From: an uncultured Jannaschia sp.
Lineage (GTDB): Bacteria; Pseudomonadota; Alphaproteobacteria; Rhodobacterales; Rhodobacteraceae
DNA length: 64,000 nt
Direction: 5' to 3'
NCBI RefSeq assembly: GCF_947503795.1
Contig: NZ_CANNEZ010000001.1
Span: forward strand, 1,851,001-1,915,000
In this document: in pieces, positions 1-8,879 of the stretch
How the letters are laid out: the number at the start of each line of letters is the position of its first letter
How positions within the stretch are numbered: position 1 is the first letter of the stretch
Made by a program: the position numbers and the translations under genes
The notes under the pieces: model-generated
Seen by the model: the letters and a program-made list of their open reading frames with translations, nothing else
Told to the model about the DNA's origin: nothing
Databases searched by the model: none

Positions 1-411
1 GGGGCCTTCGTAGTAAAGCGCGAGGCCCTCCTCGCGCATGTGGACGGAATAGCGCCCCAATCCGTCGGCGATCGTCAGGAGCCGCTGCGTGTCCTCGGTG
101 TTGAAGGCGACGAAACCCTGCATCGGGGCACCGAAGACGCCGCCGGTGATCGGCGCGGCGAGGAAATCTCCGCTCACGTCCGAGACCTCGACCGTGAAGG
201 GGTCGGGCGGCGTCATGGTCGGGTTCGCCTCTACGAAGGTCTTGCCCGATGGGTCGGGCATGTAGGTCATCGCCATCTCGTATTCCGTCTCGGTGCAGGC
301 GTCGGTGTCGAGGCATTCGACCGTGAAGGTGCAGGCGATGCGCTGAAGCCCGTCGGCGGCCGCCGTCATGGGGGCCAGCGCGGCGGTCAGGGCTAGGGCG
401 ACAGGGCTCAT
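1..411 (-). CDS. Secreted protein of unknown function (C-terminus cut by window edge)
   Basis: An open frame runs from an ATG at 411 off the left edge, giving 137 residues with no stop. The first ~19 residues are a plausible Sec signal peptide (MSPVALALTAAL then a run of alanines), so the mature protein should be periplasmic. It has an early cysteine cluster (ACTFTVECLDTDAC), suggesting disulfides, followed by beta-type polar sequence. The start lies 3 nt past the stop of the upstream ABC ATPase gene, so it is probably co-transcribed at the end of that operon. No family is recognised. The opposite strand is also open here but has no sensible product. Confidence 0.7.
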   Translation of the reverse strand, partial: MSPVALALTAALAPMTAAADGLQRIACTFTVECLDTDACTETEYEMAMTYMPDPSGKTFVEANPTMTPPDPFTVEVSDVSGDFLAAPITGGVFGAPMQGFVAFNTEDTQRLLTIADGLGRYSVHMREEGLALYYEGP

Positions 412-413
412 CC

Positions 414-1235
414 TCAACCCCCCAGGAAGCTTCGGCGGACTTCGTCATCCGCCAGAAGCTCCTTGCCGGTGCCGGTATGCGCGTTGCGCCCTTGAACCAG
501 CACATATCCGCGATCCGCGATCTCCAGCGCCTGCCGGGCGTTCTGTTCGACCATCAGGATCGGGATGCCGGTGCGCGAGACCTCGATGATGCGGTCGAAG
601 AGTTCGTCCATCACGATGGGCGACACGCCGGCTGTCGGCTCGTCCAGCATCAGGACCTTCGGCTTCGTCATCAGCGCACGGCCGACGGCGACCTGTTGGC
701 GTTGGCCACCCGACAGCTCGCCCGCGGGCTGGAGGCGCTTGTCCTTGAGGATCGGGAACAGGTCGTAGACCTGCGCCATCGTGTCCCGGAAATCGTCGCG
801 CCGGATGAACGCGCCCATCTCGAGGTTCTCCTCGACGGTGAGCGAGGTGAAGATGTTCGACGTCTGCGGCACGAAGCCCATGCCCTTGGCGACCCGGTCC
901 TGCGGGCTGAGCTCGGTGATGTCCTCGCCGTCCAGCCGCACGCTGCCCTGTCGCAGGTTCAGCATTCCGAAGACCGCCTTCATGCCCGTCGACTTGCCCG
1001 CGCCGTTGGGGCCGACGATGACCGCGATCTCGCCCGGATCGACCGCGATGGTGCAATCATGCAGGATGTCGGGCCCCTGCCCGTAGCCGCCGGTCATGCT
1101 GTCGCCGACGAGAAAGGCGTTGGTCGTCTCGGGTCGCGCGCCCTCGGCGGTGCCGGCGCTGAGCGTGCCGCCGGGGGGCCGTGTGATCGAGCGGTCCTTG
1201 TTGCCCCGCGCGTCGGCATAGGGATTGTCGGTCAT
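414..1235 (-). CDS. livF: ABC transporter ATP-binding protein, LivF type
   Basis: ATPase subunit of a branched-chain amino acid/amide-type (HAAT) importer; hydrolyses ATP at the inner face of the membrane. 273 residues with Walker A GPNGAGKST, ABC signature LSGGQRQQVAVGRALM, and Walker B VLMLDEPT. An N-terminal extension of ~40 polar residues precedes the ATPase fold, which is longer than usual LivF (~235). The start overlaps the stop of the LivG-like gene by 4 nt (ATGA), indicating translational coupling. The permeases (LivH/LivM) are not in view and probably lie beyond the left edge. Substrate is inferred from family only. Confidence 0.88.
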   Translation of the reverse strand: MTDNPYADARGNKDRSITRPPGGTLSAGTAEGARPETTNAFLVGDSMTGGYGQGPDILHDCTIAVDPGEIAVIVGPNGAGKSTGMKAVFGMLNLRQGSVRLDGEDITELSPQDRVAKGMGFVPQTSNIFTSLTVEENLEMGAFIRRDDFRDTMAQVYDLFPILKDKRLQPAGELSGGQRQQVAVGRALMTKPKVLMLDEPTAGVSPIVMDELFDRIIEVSRTGIPILMVEQNARQALEIADRGYVLVQGRNAHTGTGKELLADDEVRRSFLGG

Positions 1236-2023
1236 GCCGGCGCCTCCGCCAGCTGGTCCTTATTCTTCAGGCCGGTGCCCAGATAGGCCTCGATCACCTG
1301 CTCGTTGGCCTTGATCTCGGCCAGCGAGCCTTCGGCCAGCACGTGACCCTCGGCCATGCAGATGACGTGGTCGCTGATCTTGCCGATGAAATCCATGTCG
1401 TGCTCGATGACGACGAAGGTATAGCCCCGTTCGGTGTTGAGCCGCAGGATCGCGTCGCCGATGGTGTTCAGAAGCGTCCGGTTCACACCCGCCCCGACCT
1501 CGTCGAGGAACACGATCTTGGCGCCAACCATCATGGTCCGGCCAAGCTCCAGCAGCTTCTTCTGCCCGCCCGAGACCTGGCCCGCGCGCTGCTCTGCCAG
1601 ATGCTCGATCGTCAGGAATTCCAGCACCTCGTCGGCCTTCGCGGCCAGCGCCCGCTCCTCGTCGGCGATGCGACGGCGGCCGAACCAGGTGTTCCAGAGC
1701 GTCTCGCCCGACTGCCCGCCGGGCACCATCATCAGGTTCTCGCGGCAGGTCATGGAATGGAACTCGTGGGCGATTTGGAACGTCCGCAGAAGCCCCTTGT
1801 GGAACAGCTCATGCGGCGGCAGCCCGGTGATATCCTCGCCCGCCATCGTGACGCGCCCGCTGGTCGGCGGCAGGACACCCGCGATCACGTTGAAGAGCGT
1901 GGTCTTCCCCGCACCGTTCGGCCCGATCAGCCCGGTAATGGAAGTCGGCTCGATGGACAGCGACGCGCCGTCCACGGCCCGGAAGCCGCCAAAATGCCGA
2001 TGGAGATCGTGGACTTCGATCAT
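1232..2023 (-). CDS. livG: ABC transporter ATP-binding protein, LivG type
   Basis: Second ATPase of the same importer. 263 residues with Walker A GPNGAGKTTLFN near residues 33-44, signature VSGGQKKLLELGRTM, and a switch histidine (VVIEHDMDF). The Walker B region reads IVFLDEVGAGVN, where most LivG proteins have LDEP; the catalytic Glu is kept. The C-terminal tail (AYLGTGLKNKDQ) matches the LivG pattern of ending soon after AYLG. Lies 84 nt downstream of the binding-protein gene across a hairpin, and overlaps livF by 4 nt. Confidence 0.88.
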   Translation of the reverse strand: MIEVHDLHRHFGGFRAVDGASLSIEPTSITGLIGPNGAGKTTLFNVIAGVLPPTSGRVTMAGEDITGLPPHELFHKGLLRTFQIAHEFHSMTCRENLMMVPGGQSGETLWNTWFGRRRIADEERALAAKADEVLEFLTIEHLAEQRAGQVSGGQKKLLELGRTMMVGAKIVFLDEVGAGVNRTLLNTIGDAILRLNTERGYTFVVIEHDMDFIGKISDHVICMAEGHVLAEGSLAEIKANEQVIEAYLGTGLKNKDQLAEAPA

Positions 2024-2062
2024 GAATACCCTCTCGACGGAACGGCCCCGCCCCCTAGCGGA

Positions 2063-2086
2063 ACGGCCCCGGAAAACCGGGGCCGT
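2063..2086 (-). terminator. Intercistronic hairpin between binding-protein and ATPase genes
   Basis: A perfect 10-bp inverted repeat (ACGGCCCCGG / CCGGGGCCGT) around an AAAA loop, with no U-run after it. In ABC operons such hairpins commonly protect or partly terminate the binding-protein mRNA so that it is made in excess of the ATPases; that role is inferred here. Confidence 0.55.
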
Positions 2087-2107
2087 CCATTGTCCGTCAG
2101 GTCGCGA

Positions 2108-3298
2108 TCAGCGGTAGCCGACCACTTCCAGCGTGCCGTCGGTGAAGGTGATCTGACGGTAGTTGCCCGCCGATTCACCGGGGCCGATCAGCTCGACGGC
2201 GCTCGCACCGACATAGTCGACGTCACCGCCATCGGCGATGATCTGGAGCGCCTTGGCCAGCTCGCCGGGCAGGATCTGCTCGCCGGGGGCGTTGGCCACG
2301 TCCATGACGTGATCCTTGTAGGCCGCCGGATCGGTCGAGCCCGCCGCCTGCATGGCCAGCATGATCAGGGCTGCCGCGTCGTAGCTTTCGGCCGAGAAGG
2401 GCTGCGTGCCGTCGTAATCAGCGGCCGAGGCCATGTCCTGATAGAGCTGCGCGCCCGGCGAGTCGGTGCCGGGGTTCGCGCCGTAGGAGCCGTCGATCTC
2501 GGAGCCGAAATTGTCCTCGAGCGCCTGGCTGACCATGCCGTCGGGGAAGTAGAACTGGTCGAAGGCGCCGGAATCGAGCGCGGCGCGCACGATGCCCGAG
2601 CCGCCCTGGTCGACATAACCCGCGACGACCAGGAGCTCGCCACCGGCAGCCGAGAGCGCGCCGACTTCGGCTGAGTAGTCGGCCTTGCCGTCCTCATGCG
2701 CGGCCGAAATGGTCACGGTGCCGCCCGCGGCCTCGAAATTGGCCTGGATCGCGTCGGCGAGACCCTTGCCGTAATCGTTGTTCGTGTAGGTCAGCGCGAT
2801 CTCGTTGACGCCGTTCTCCTGCAGGATCGCGGTTACGATCTCACCCTGGCGGGCGTCCGACGGCGCGGTGCGGAAGAAGAGGCCGTTGTCCTCGGCATCG
2901 GTGAGGCCCGGCGAGGTGGCCGAGGGCGAGATCATCACGACGCCGTTCGGCACCGCGACATTGGCCAGCATGGCGCCCGTGACGCCCGAGCAGTCGGCGC
3001 CCATGATGCCCGCGACGCCGTCGCCGGTGATCAGGCGCTCGGTCGCGGAGGTCGCGGCGGCGGCATCGATGCAGGTCGAGTCGGCGCGGACGGGCTCGAC
3101 GGTGACGCCGTCGAGCAGCGCACCGCTTTCGCTGACCTCGGACATCGCCATTTCGGCCCCGGCGGCCATCGTCGGCGCCAGCGATTCCAGCGGTCCCGTG
3201 AAGCCGAGAACGACGCCGATCTTGACCGGCGAATGGGCGTCGGCGAACGCGGCCGTGGTGGCCATCGCCGCGACGGACGCGAGAAGCAGTTTCTTCAT
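2108..3298 (-). CDS. ABC transporter substrate-binding protein, LivK/amide type
   Basis: Periplasmic receptor of the HAAT-family importer. 396 residues: Sec signal peptide (MKKLLLASVAAMATTAAFA, cleavage before DAHSP), then a Peripla_BP_6 fold beginning KIGVVLGFTGPLE. Motifs typical of the family are visible, such as GADCSGVTGAMLANVAVPN and ALTYTNNDYGKGLADA. It is first in the minus-strand operon, followed by a hairpin and the two ATPase genes. The ligand (branched-chain amino acid, amide or urea) cannot be read from the sequence. Confidence 0.88.
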   Translation of the reverse strand: MKKLLLASVAAMATTAAFADAHSPVKIGVVLGFTGPLESLAPTMAAGAEMAMSEVSESGALLDGVTVEPVRADSTCIDAAAATSATERLITGDGVAGIMGADCSGVTGAMLANVAVPNGVVMISPSATSPGLTDAEDNGLFFRTAPSDARQGEIVTAILQENGVNEIALTYTNNDYGKGLADAIQANFEAAGGTVTISAAHEDGKADYSAEVGALSAAGGELLVVAGYVDQGGSGIVRAALDSGAFDQFYFPDGMVSQALEDNFGSEIDGSYGANPGTDSPGAQLYQDMASAADYDGTQPFSAESYDAAALIMLAMQAAGSTDPAAYKDHVMDVANAPGEQILPGELAKALQIIADGGDVDYVGASAVELIGPGESAGNYRQITFTDGTLEVVGYR

Positions 3299-3405
3299 GG
3301 TAGTCTCCCTGTTGGTGGCCCCTTTTTCGGGGCTTTTCCGCCGCGCAGCCTATGCCGCGCGCATTTCCGTGAAAAGTGGATTCGATGCGCGCGCGTCCGA
3401 TTGCG

Positions 3406-4233
3406 TCAGACGCGAACACCGTGGCGACCGGCCAGATCGGTGAAGAACTGCCATGCGACGCGCCCCGACCGGCTGCCGCGGGTGGCCTGCCACTCGATCG
3501 CCTCGGCACGGAGCGTCGCGTCAGCCACGTCGAGTCCGTAGGCATCGCAATAGCCCCGGATGATGGCGAGGTAGTTGTCTTGGTCGCAGGCGTGGAATCC
3601 CAGCCAGAGGCCGAACCGGTCGCTGAGCGAGACCTTCTCCTCGACCGCCTCGGAGGGGTTGATGGCCGAGCCGCGCTCGTTCTCGATCATGTCGCGCGGC
3701 ATGAGGTGGCGCCGGTTCGAGGTGGCGTAGAAGATCACGTTCTCGGGCCGCCCCGCCACGCCCCCGTCGAGCACGGCCTTCAGGGATTTGTAGGCCGCGT
3801 CGTCATGCCCGAAGCTGAGGTCGTCGCAATAGAGGACGAAGCGGTGCGGCGCATCCCGGAGCAGGTCGAGCAGGCGCCCGACAGTGTGAATATCTTCGCG
3901 CTGGAGCTCCACAAGCTTGAGGCCGGTCGCCTCGAGTTCACCATGCACCGCCTTGACAAGGCTGGACTTTCCCATGCCCCGCGCGCCCCAGAGCAGCGCA
4001 TTGTTGGCCGGGAGGCCGTCCGCGAAGCGCCGCGTGTTGTCGAGAAGCGTGTCCCGCGCCCGGTCGATCCCGAGGAGGAGGTCGAGGGGGATGCGGTTCA
4101 CGCGCGCGATCGGGACGAGGCGGTCCGGTGCCGTGTCCCAGACATAGGCCGCGGCCGCGAAATCGGGCGCGGGCGCGGGCGCCGGGGCCAGCCGGTCGAG
4201 CGCGTCGGCGATCCGCGCGAGATCGTCGCTCAA
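3406..4233 (-). CDS. AAA ATPase, DUF815 family
   Basis: Cytoplasmic P-loop ATPase of unknown role. 275 residues from a TTG start at 4233. Walker A is WGARGMGKSSLV (about residues 83-94) and Walker B is FVLYCDDLSF; a sensor-like segment IFYATSNRRHLMPRDM follows. This is the DUF815 pattern. The TTG is chosen because it forms a 4-nt overlap (TTGA) with the tatC stop and because no ATG is available close to the conserved start; the upstream open frame only reads through tatC. Distal gene of the tat operon; no experimental function is known to me. Confidence 0.85.
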   Translation of the reverse strand: MSDDLARIADALDRLAPAPAPAPDFAAAAYVWDTAPDRLVPIARVNRIPLDLLLGIDRARDTLLDNTRRFADGLPANNALLWGARGMGKSSLVKAVHGELEATGLKLVELQREDIHTVGRLLDLLRDAPHRFVLYCDDLSFGHDDAAYKSLKAVLDGGVAGRPENVIFYATSNRRHLMPRDMIENERGSAINPSEAVEEKVSLSDRFGLWLGFHACDQDNYLAIIRGYCDAYGLDVADATLRAEAIEWQATRGSRSGRVAWQFFTDLAGRHGVRV

Positions 4234-5099
4234 GAGGTCTCGTCCTCGTCCAGGATGCCTTCGGCGCGGAGCCGCTTGTCGCGCCGCGCCTCGACCATCC
4301 GCACAAGCTGGATCGAGATCTCGTAGAGGCCGTAGACAACCACAAAGAGGATCACCTGCGTGATGACGTCGGGCGGGGTCACGAGCGCGGCGAGCACGAG
4401 GATGCCCACGACCGCGTATTTGCGCATGTTGCCCAGCCCCTCGGCCGAGACGAGCCCCGCCATCCCCATCAGCGTCAGCAGGACGGGAAGCTGGAAGCAG
4501 AGGCCGAAGGCGAAGATGAACTTGAGCGACAGGTCGAGGGATTCGCGCACCGAGCCGAGGAAGACGGTCCGCAACTCCTCGTTCTCGACGACCGCCCCGC
4601 CCTCGCCCGAGATGATGTTCACCAGCGCCGGGATCGCGTCCGAAAAGCCGATGAAGAAGTTCATCGCCAGCGGCGTGACCACGTAATGCGCGAAGGCCGC
4701 GCCCAGCGTGAAGAGGAGCGGCGAGGCGAAGATAAACGGCAGGAAGGCATTCTTCTCGGTCTTGTAGAGACCGGGTGCGACGAACCGCCAAAGCTGGTGC
4801 GCGATCACCGGGAACGCGAGGCCGATACCGAAGATCACCGAGATTCGGATCAGGACGAAGAACTTCTCCTGCGGGGCGGTGAAGATCAGCTGCGGGTTCT
4901 CGCCCCGGGCGCGCAGCACGTCCGCGATGGGCTGGGCAAGGAAGTTGAGGATCGGCTCGGCCACGATGAAGCAGGCAATCATCGCGACGAGGAAGGCGAT
5001 CACCGACCGTATCAGGCGGGTGCGCAGCTCGGCCAGATGCTCGATCAGGGGGGCGGAGCTGTCCTCGATCTCGTCGGGGGTGTCGGTCGCGTCGGTCAT
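4230..5099 (-). CDS. tatC: Sec-independent protein translocase TatC
   Basis: Polytopic receptor subunit of the twin-arginine translocase. 289 residues from an ATG at 5099 that overlaps the tatB stop by 4 nt. Six hydrophobic segments; family motifs include PLIEHLAELRTRLI at the N-terminus, QLWRFVAPGLYKTEK before TM2, and FGLCFQLPV. The C-terminal tail is charged (ARRDKRLRAEG). tatA-tatB-tatC order with tight spacing indicates one operon. Tat substrates in this window include the two TRAP receptors with RRSFLK signal peptides. Confidence 0.97.
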   Translation of the reverse strand: MTDATDTPDEIEDSSAPLIEHLAELRTRLIRSVIAFLVAMIACFIVAEPILNFLAQPIADVLRARGENPQLIFTAPQEKFFVLIRISVIFGIGLAFPVIAHQLWRFVAPGLYKTEKNAFLPFIFASPLLFTLGAAFAHYVVTPLAMNFFIGFSDAIPALVNIISGEGGAVVENEELRTVFLGSVRESLDLSLKFIFAFGLCFQLPVLLTLMGMAGLVSAEGLGNMRKYAVVGILVLAALVTPPDVITQVILFVVVYGLYEISIQLVRMVEARRDKRLRAEGILDEDETS

Positions 5100-5782
5100 G
5101 CGTCCGTCCCCGCGGCTGGCTTGGGCTTGGCGCGCGACTTCGGCGCGGCCTTCGGCTTCGCGGCCGTTTTCGGTTTGGCGGCCACGCGGGGCTTCGGCGC
5201 GGCTTTCGGCTTGGCGGCGGGCGTCGCGGCAGCCTTGGCCGCGGCGGGCGTCGCGGCGGCCTTTGGCTTCGGTGCGGCCTTGGCTCTTGCGGCGGCCTTC
5301 GGCTTCGGCGCCGCCTTGGCGCGCGCGGGCTTGGCGGGGGGCGCAGCGGCGGGGTCGGGCTTCAGCGCGTCGAGATCCGCCTGCGCCTCGGCCGCTTCGC
5401 GGGCCTTGCGCTGCTCGGCCATGCGGGACGCGTTCTCGGCGATCCGGGCCTTCGCGTCGGCGCGCTTCTCGGCGAGGTCGCGGGTATTCGGCCCCGTCTC
5501 CTCGTCCGGCGCCCAGGCCGTCAGGTCCGAGGTCGCCTCCTTGATCTTGTCGATCCCGTATTTCTTGGGATTGGCGATCTTGCGCAGGTCGCCCGCGATG
5601 TCGTTGACGCCGCTCTCGTCGGCGGCCTCGTTCATCGCGCTCTGGAACTCGCGCGCCATGCGCCGGGCCTTGCCCGTGAACTCTCCCAGCGTGCGGAACA
5701 TCTTGGGCAGGTCCTTGGGACCGACCACGATCAGCGCCACGATGCCGATGACGAGAAGCTCGCTCCAGCCGATGTCGAACAT
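5096..5782 (-). CDS. tatB: Sec-independent protein translocase TatB
   Basis: Single-span partner of TatC. 228 residues: N-terminal MFDIGWSELLVIGIVALIVV with the Glu in the membrane segment, a P-x-D-L-P hinge (GPKDLPKMFRTLGEF), then an amphipathic helix. Residues ~135-228 are a low-complexity tail of repeated Ala/Lys/Pro units (KPKAAAR, KPKAAATPAAAKAA, KPKTAAKPKAAPK), making it longer than E. coli TatB (171). The tail is encoded by GC-rich near-repeats. Overlaps tatC by 4 nt. Confidence 0.95.
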   Translation of the reverse strand: MFDIGWSELLVIGIVALIVVGPKDLPKMFRTLGEFTGKARRMAREFQSAMNEAADESGVNDIAGDLRKIANPKKYGIDKIKEATSDLTAWAPDEETGPNTRDLAEKRADAKARIAENASRMAEQRKAREAAEAQADLDALKPDPAAAPPAKPARAKAAPKPKAAARAKAAPKPKAAATPAAAKAAATPAAKPKAAPKPRVAAKPKTAAKPKAAPKSRAKPKPAAGTDA

Positions 5783-5814
5783 GGATCAGGCCCCCCGGGG
5801 GCGCGGGCGGGTCG

Positions 5815-6051
5815 TCAGACCTTTTCGCGCTCGGTCTCGGCCTCAGGGGTGACGTCGCGGGCGGCGGTGCCGTCGGCCAGCGCGCCATCCTCGGTCTCGT
5901 CCTCCTTGGAGCCGTCGCCGACACCCTTCTTGAAGGCGGTGATGCCCTTGCCGACCTCGCCCATCAGGCTGGAGATCTTGCCGCGGCCGAACAGCACCAG
6001 CACCACGACCGCGATGAGCAGAAGGCCCGGAAGGCCGATATTGTTGAGCAT
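5815..6051 (-). CDS. tatA: Sec-independent protein translocase TatA
   Basis: Pore-forming subunit of the Tat system. 78 residues with one N-terminal membrane helix ([16 protein letters not shown]), the conserved FGRGK hinge, and an amphipathic helix [19 protein letters not shown]; the remainder is acidic. First gene of tatABC, 32 nt before tatB. The 132-nt gap upstream separates it from the LytM-like lipoprotein gene on the same strand. Confidence 0.96.
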   Translation of the reverse strand: MLNNIGLPGLLLIAVVVLVLFGRGKISSLMGEVGKGITAFKKGVGDGSKEDETEDGALADGTAARDVTPEAETEREKV

Positions 6052-6183
6052 TGTCTGTCTCCCGTGAGGGGCGGCGCATGGGCCGCCCGTCCAAATTCCC
6101 TGATCTCTACTTACGCATCACGACAGTGAGTTGAAAGCACCCTCGCGGCATTTTGCACGCCGTCCGCCCCTCTGACGTGCGCG

Positions 6184-7362
6184 TCACCGCAGGAGCGGGG
6201 CCGGGTCGACCGCGTCGAAGCCACGCCGGACCTCGAAATGCAGGAAGGATGGATCGCCGCCGCCGACGCTGGCGATGCGCTGGCCGGCGCGGACCTCGGA
6301 ACCCTTCTGGACGCGGATGTCCTTGATATTGGCATAGACCGTCAGCAAGCCGTCGGCATGGCGCAGCACGAGGATCGGCACCTGGTCGGTGTCGCGCGTG
6401 ATCGCGGCGACCGTCCCCGAGGCGGCGGCGCCCACGGCACTGCCTTCGGCGGCGCGGAAATCGATGCCCTCGTTGCGCGCCGAGAACGGGCGTAGCACCT
6501 CGCCGCCGACCGGGCGGCGCAGGCTCGACGGGGCCAGCTCGGCCTCGGCGGTGCGGGCCGGCTGGGCCGCGGGCGCAGGCTCGGGATCGGCGCTGGCCTC
6601 GGTGCGGAACTGGTCGAGATTGGGGCTCTCGGGCAGGACTTCGGCCTCGACCGTCTCGGGCAGGGCCGAGGCGGCCGACGGGGGCACGGGCGTCGCGGTG
6701 CCCTGCCCCGGCGCGGTCGCGACCTCGGACGACCCGTCGGCGCCGATCACCAGCGGGATCAGCAGGAACTGCCCCTCGCGCACCGCCAGATCACCGCCAA
6801 GGCCGTTCCATTCGGCCAGCGCATTGGGTGACACACCGTAAAGCCGCGCGATCGAGAACGCCGTCTCGCCGCGTGCGACGCGGTGCCGCACCGGCTCCTC
6901 GCCGCCCTGAACCACCATCGGCTGCGCGCCGCCGCCATCGGCCCGGTCGATCGCCGCACCGGCGATGGCGGTGATGTCGGTCCGGCCGCCGCCGCCCGCG
7001 CCGGGCACGACGCGGCGCGGCAGCGCGAGGATGGCATCGGCGTTCAGGCTGGTGCCGGGGGCGAGCCCGTTGAACTGCGCCAGCTCGGCGGCGGGAAAGC
7101 CGATCCGCTGGGCCACGCTCGACACGGTGTCGCCGCGCCGGGCGACCGCGACCTGGTAATTCGGATAGGTGATGAGGCCGTTGGCATCCGCGCGGGGCCG
7201 GTCGGCGGGCGCCTGCCGGATCGCCTCGGAGGTGTTGAGATTGCCGTCGCCGCCGCGCAGGTCGAAATCGAGCCCGCCGGATTCGAATTCCGAGCAGCCC
7301 GCCAGGAGCGCCGCACCGATGAAAAGGCCCGCCACGCGGGTCCGCCTGCCTGTCCCGGACAT
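6184..7362 (-). CDS. nlpD: LysM/LytM lipoprotein, NlpD-like murein hydrolase activator
   Basis: Outer-membrane-anchored cell-division factor expected to activate amidases. 392 residues: lipobox LLAGC with Cys23, a LysM repeat near 70-115 and another near 155-205, a Pro/Ala-rich linker, and a C-terminal M23 (LytM) domain from ~285. The M23 metal ligands are missing: the usual first His is Asn in NEGIDF, the HxH motif reads FLHFEV, and the YAH position is YAN. This degenerate active site is what separates NlpD/EnvC activators from real endopeptidases. Follows surE and pcm, the order also seen near nlpD in E. coli. Confidence 0.9.
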   Translation of the reverse strand: MSGTGRRTRVAGLFIGAALLAGCSEFESGGLDFDLRGGDGNLNTSEAIRQAPADRPRADANGLITYPNYQVAVARRGDTVSSVAQRIGFPAAELAQFNGLAPGTSLNADAILALPRRVVPGAGGGGRTDITAIAGAAIDRADGGGAQPMVVQGGEEPVRHRVARGETAFSIARLYGVSPNALAEWNGLGGDLAVREGQFLLIPLVIGADGSSEVATAPGQGTATPVPPSAASALPETVEAEVLPESPNLDQFRTEASADPEPAPAAQPARTAEAELAPSSLRRPVGGEVLRPFSARNEGIDFRAAEGSAVGAAASGTVAAITRDTDQVPILVLRHADGLLTVYANIKDIRVQKGSEVRAGQRIASVGGGDPSFLHFEVRRGFDAVDPAPLLR

Positions 7363-7399
7363 CCCAGTCCCTCCGTCCTGCCCTTGGGCGTCACGCGCT

Positions 7400-8035
7400 T
7401 CAGTCGTGTTCCACCCCTTCGACCAGCGGCACGAAGCGCACCGGCCCGAGTTCGTCGTAATCGTATCCGTGGTCCGATCGCGTCACCTTGATCAGCATCT
7501 GCATCGCGTCCGATACGCCCACGGGCACCACCATGCTACCCCCGATCCGCAATTGTGCCAACAGGGGGCCCGGCGGGTCCTCGGCGGCGGCGGTCACGAG
7601 GATTCGGTCGAAGGGCGCCTGTTCGGGCAAGCCGTGGCTGCCGTCGCCGGTGATCTGGGTGACATTGGTTAGCCCGAGCTTCGCATGCACCTCGCGCGCC
7701 AGCCGGGTCAGCGCACGGTGACGCTCGACGGTATAGACCCGCCGCGCCAGCTTCGAGAGGATCGCCGCCTGGTAGCCCGTGCCCGTCCCGACCTCGAGCA
7801 CCTTGTCGCGCGGCTGGACGCCCAGCGCCTGCGTCATGCGGCCCACGATCGAGGGCTGGCTGACCGTCTGGCCCGACGCGATCGGCAGCGGCACGTCCTC
7901 ATAGGCGCGGACCCGGAAGGTCTCGGACACGAAGGCCGCCCGGTCGGTCGTCTCCATCGCCTCGAGGACCCGGGCATCGGTCACCCCGCGCGAACGCAGG
8001 GTCACCAGAAGCTTCATGGTGTCCTCGGGCGTCAT
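7400..8035 (-). CDS. pcm: Protein-L-isoaspartate O-methyltransferase
   Basis: Cytosolic repair enzyme that methylates isoaspartyl residues in damaged proteins using SAM. 211 residues; SAM motif [14 protein letters not shown], the PCMT segment [16 protein letters not shown], and the post-motif [12 protein letters not shown] are all present. The start lies 6 nt after the surE stop, so the two genes are co-transcribed; nlpD-like follows after 37 nt. Length matches the family. Confidence 0.95.
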   Translation of the reverse strand: MTPEDTMKLLVTLRSRGVTDARVLEAMETTDRAAFVSETFRVRAYEDVPLPIASGQTVSQPSIVGRMTQALGVQPRDKVLEVGTGTGYQAAILSKLARRVYTVERHRALTRLAREVHAKLGLTNVTQITGDGSHGLPEQAPFDRILVTAAAEDPPGPLLAQLRIGGSMVVPVGVSDAMQMLIKVTRSDHGYDYDELGPVRFVPLVEGVEHD

Positions 8036-8041
8036 CGCCGC

Positions 8042-8836
8042 TCAGCCCTCGTAGTCGGGGAAGACGGCGCGCAGGTCGCCCAGCGCGCCCTGGTCCGTCA
8101 GGTCGCAGCGCATCGGCGTGACCGAGACCCAGCCGTCCATATTGGCCTTCACGTCGGTGCCGTCCGCCGTCGCCTCGCCCTGCGCGCTGCCGGAGATCCA
8201 CAGGTAACGCCGGCCCGAGGGCGCGGTCTGCGGCGAGACGCCCATACGCCCGTCGCCGCGGTAGCCCTGGGCCACGGCGGCTATCCCCTCGACGCGGTCG
8301 CCGGGGACGGGCGGAAAGTTGACGTTGTAGAAGAGCTTGTAGGTCTCGCCGCCCCAGGGCGCCTCCTCGACCAGGCGCCGCACGACGTCGGCGCCATGGG
8401 CGGCCGCCGCCTCGAACGGGTCGTCCAGATCGACGTTGTCGGGGCCGTAGAATTGCGACAGGGCGATGCCGGGCACGCCCTGCAGCGCGGCCTCCATCGC
8501 GGCGCCGATGGTGCCGGAATAGACCGTGTTCTCGCCCGCGTTGTTGCCCCGGTTCACACCCGACAGCACCAAGTCGACAGGGCCGTCGACGATCTCGCCC
8601 AGACCGGCGAGGACGCAATCGGCGGGGCTGCCCTCCAGCGCGAAGCGGCGCTCGGCGATCTTCTGCATCATCGAGGGCTTCACGTAATTGATGCAATGCC
8701 CGACACCCGACTGCTCGAAGGCGGGTGCGACGGTCCAGACCTCGCCATCCTCGCCCGCGACCGCCTCGGCGATGGCCTGCAGCACCACGAGCCCCGGCGC
8801 GCCGATCCCGTCGTCATTGGTGATAAGTATCCGCAT
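8042..8836 (-). CDS. surE: 5'-nucleotidase SurE
   Basis: Metal-dependent survival phosphatase acting on nucleoside 5'-monophosphates. 264 residues from the ATG at 8836 giving MRILITNDDGIGAPG, whose Asp-Asp pair binds the metal; the second conserved block SGVNRGNNAGENTVYSGT follows. An in-frame extension further upstream is low-complexity and is not used. First gene of surE-pcm-nlpD-like. Confidence 0.95.
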   Translation of the reverse strand: MRILITNDDGIGAPGLVVLQAIAEAVAGEDGEVWTVAPAFEQSGVGHCINYVKPSMMQKIAERRFALEGSPADCVLAGLGEIVDGPVDLVLSGVNRGNNAGENTVYSGTIGAAMEAALQGVPGIALSQFYGPDNVDLDDPFEAAAAHGADVVRRLVEEAPWGGETYKLFYNVNFPPVPGDRVEGIAAVAQGYRGDGRMGVSPQTAPSGRRYLWISGSAQGEATADGTDVKANMDGWVSVTPMRCDLTDQGALGDLRAVFPDYEG

Positions 8837-8879
8837 CTTCAGCCCCTTCAGCGTGTCCGACCCGCTTAGGGGACGCGAC

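Noticed and set aside
3318-3337. GCCCC-TTTTTC-GGGGC-TTTT as a terminator before the binding-protein gene
   Set aside because: It is oriented as a plus-strand terminator but no plus-strand gene precedes it; on the transcribed minus strand it lacks a U-run.
6184-7362. Active M23 endopeptidase
   Set aside because: The metal-binding histidines are substituted, so an activator role fits better.
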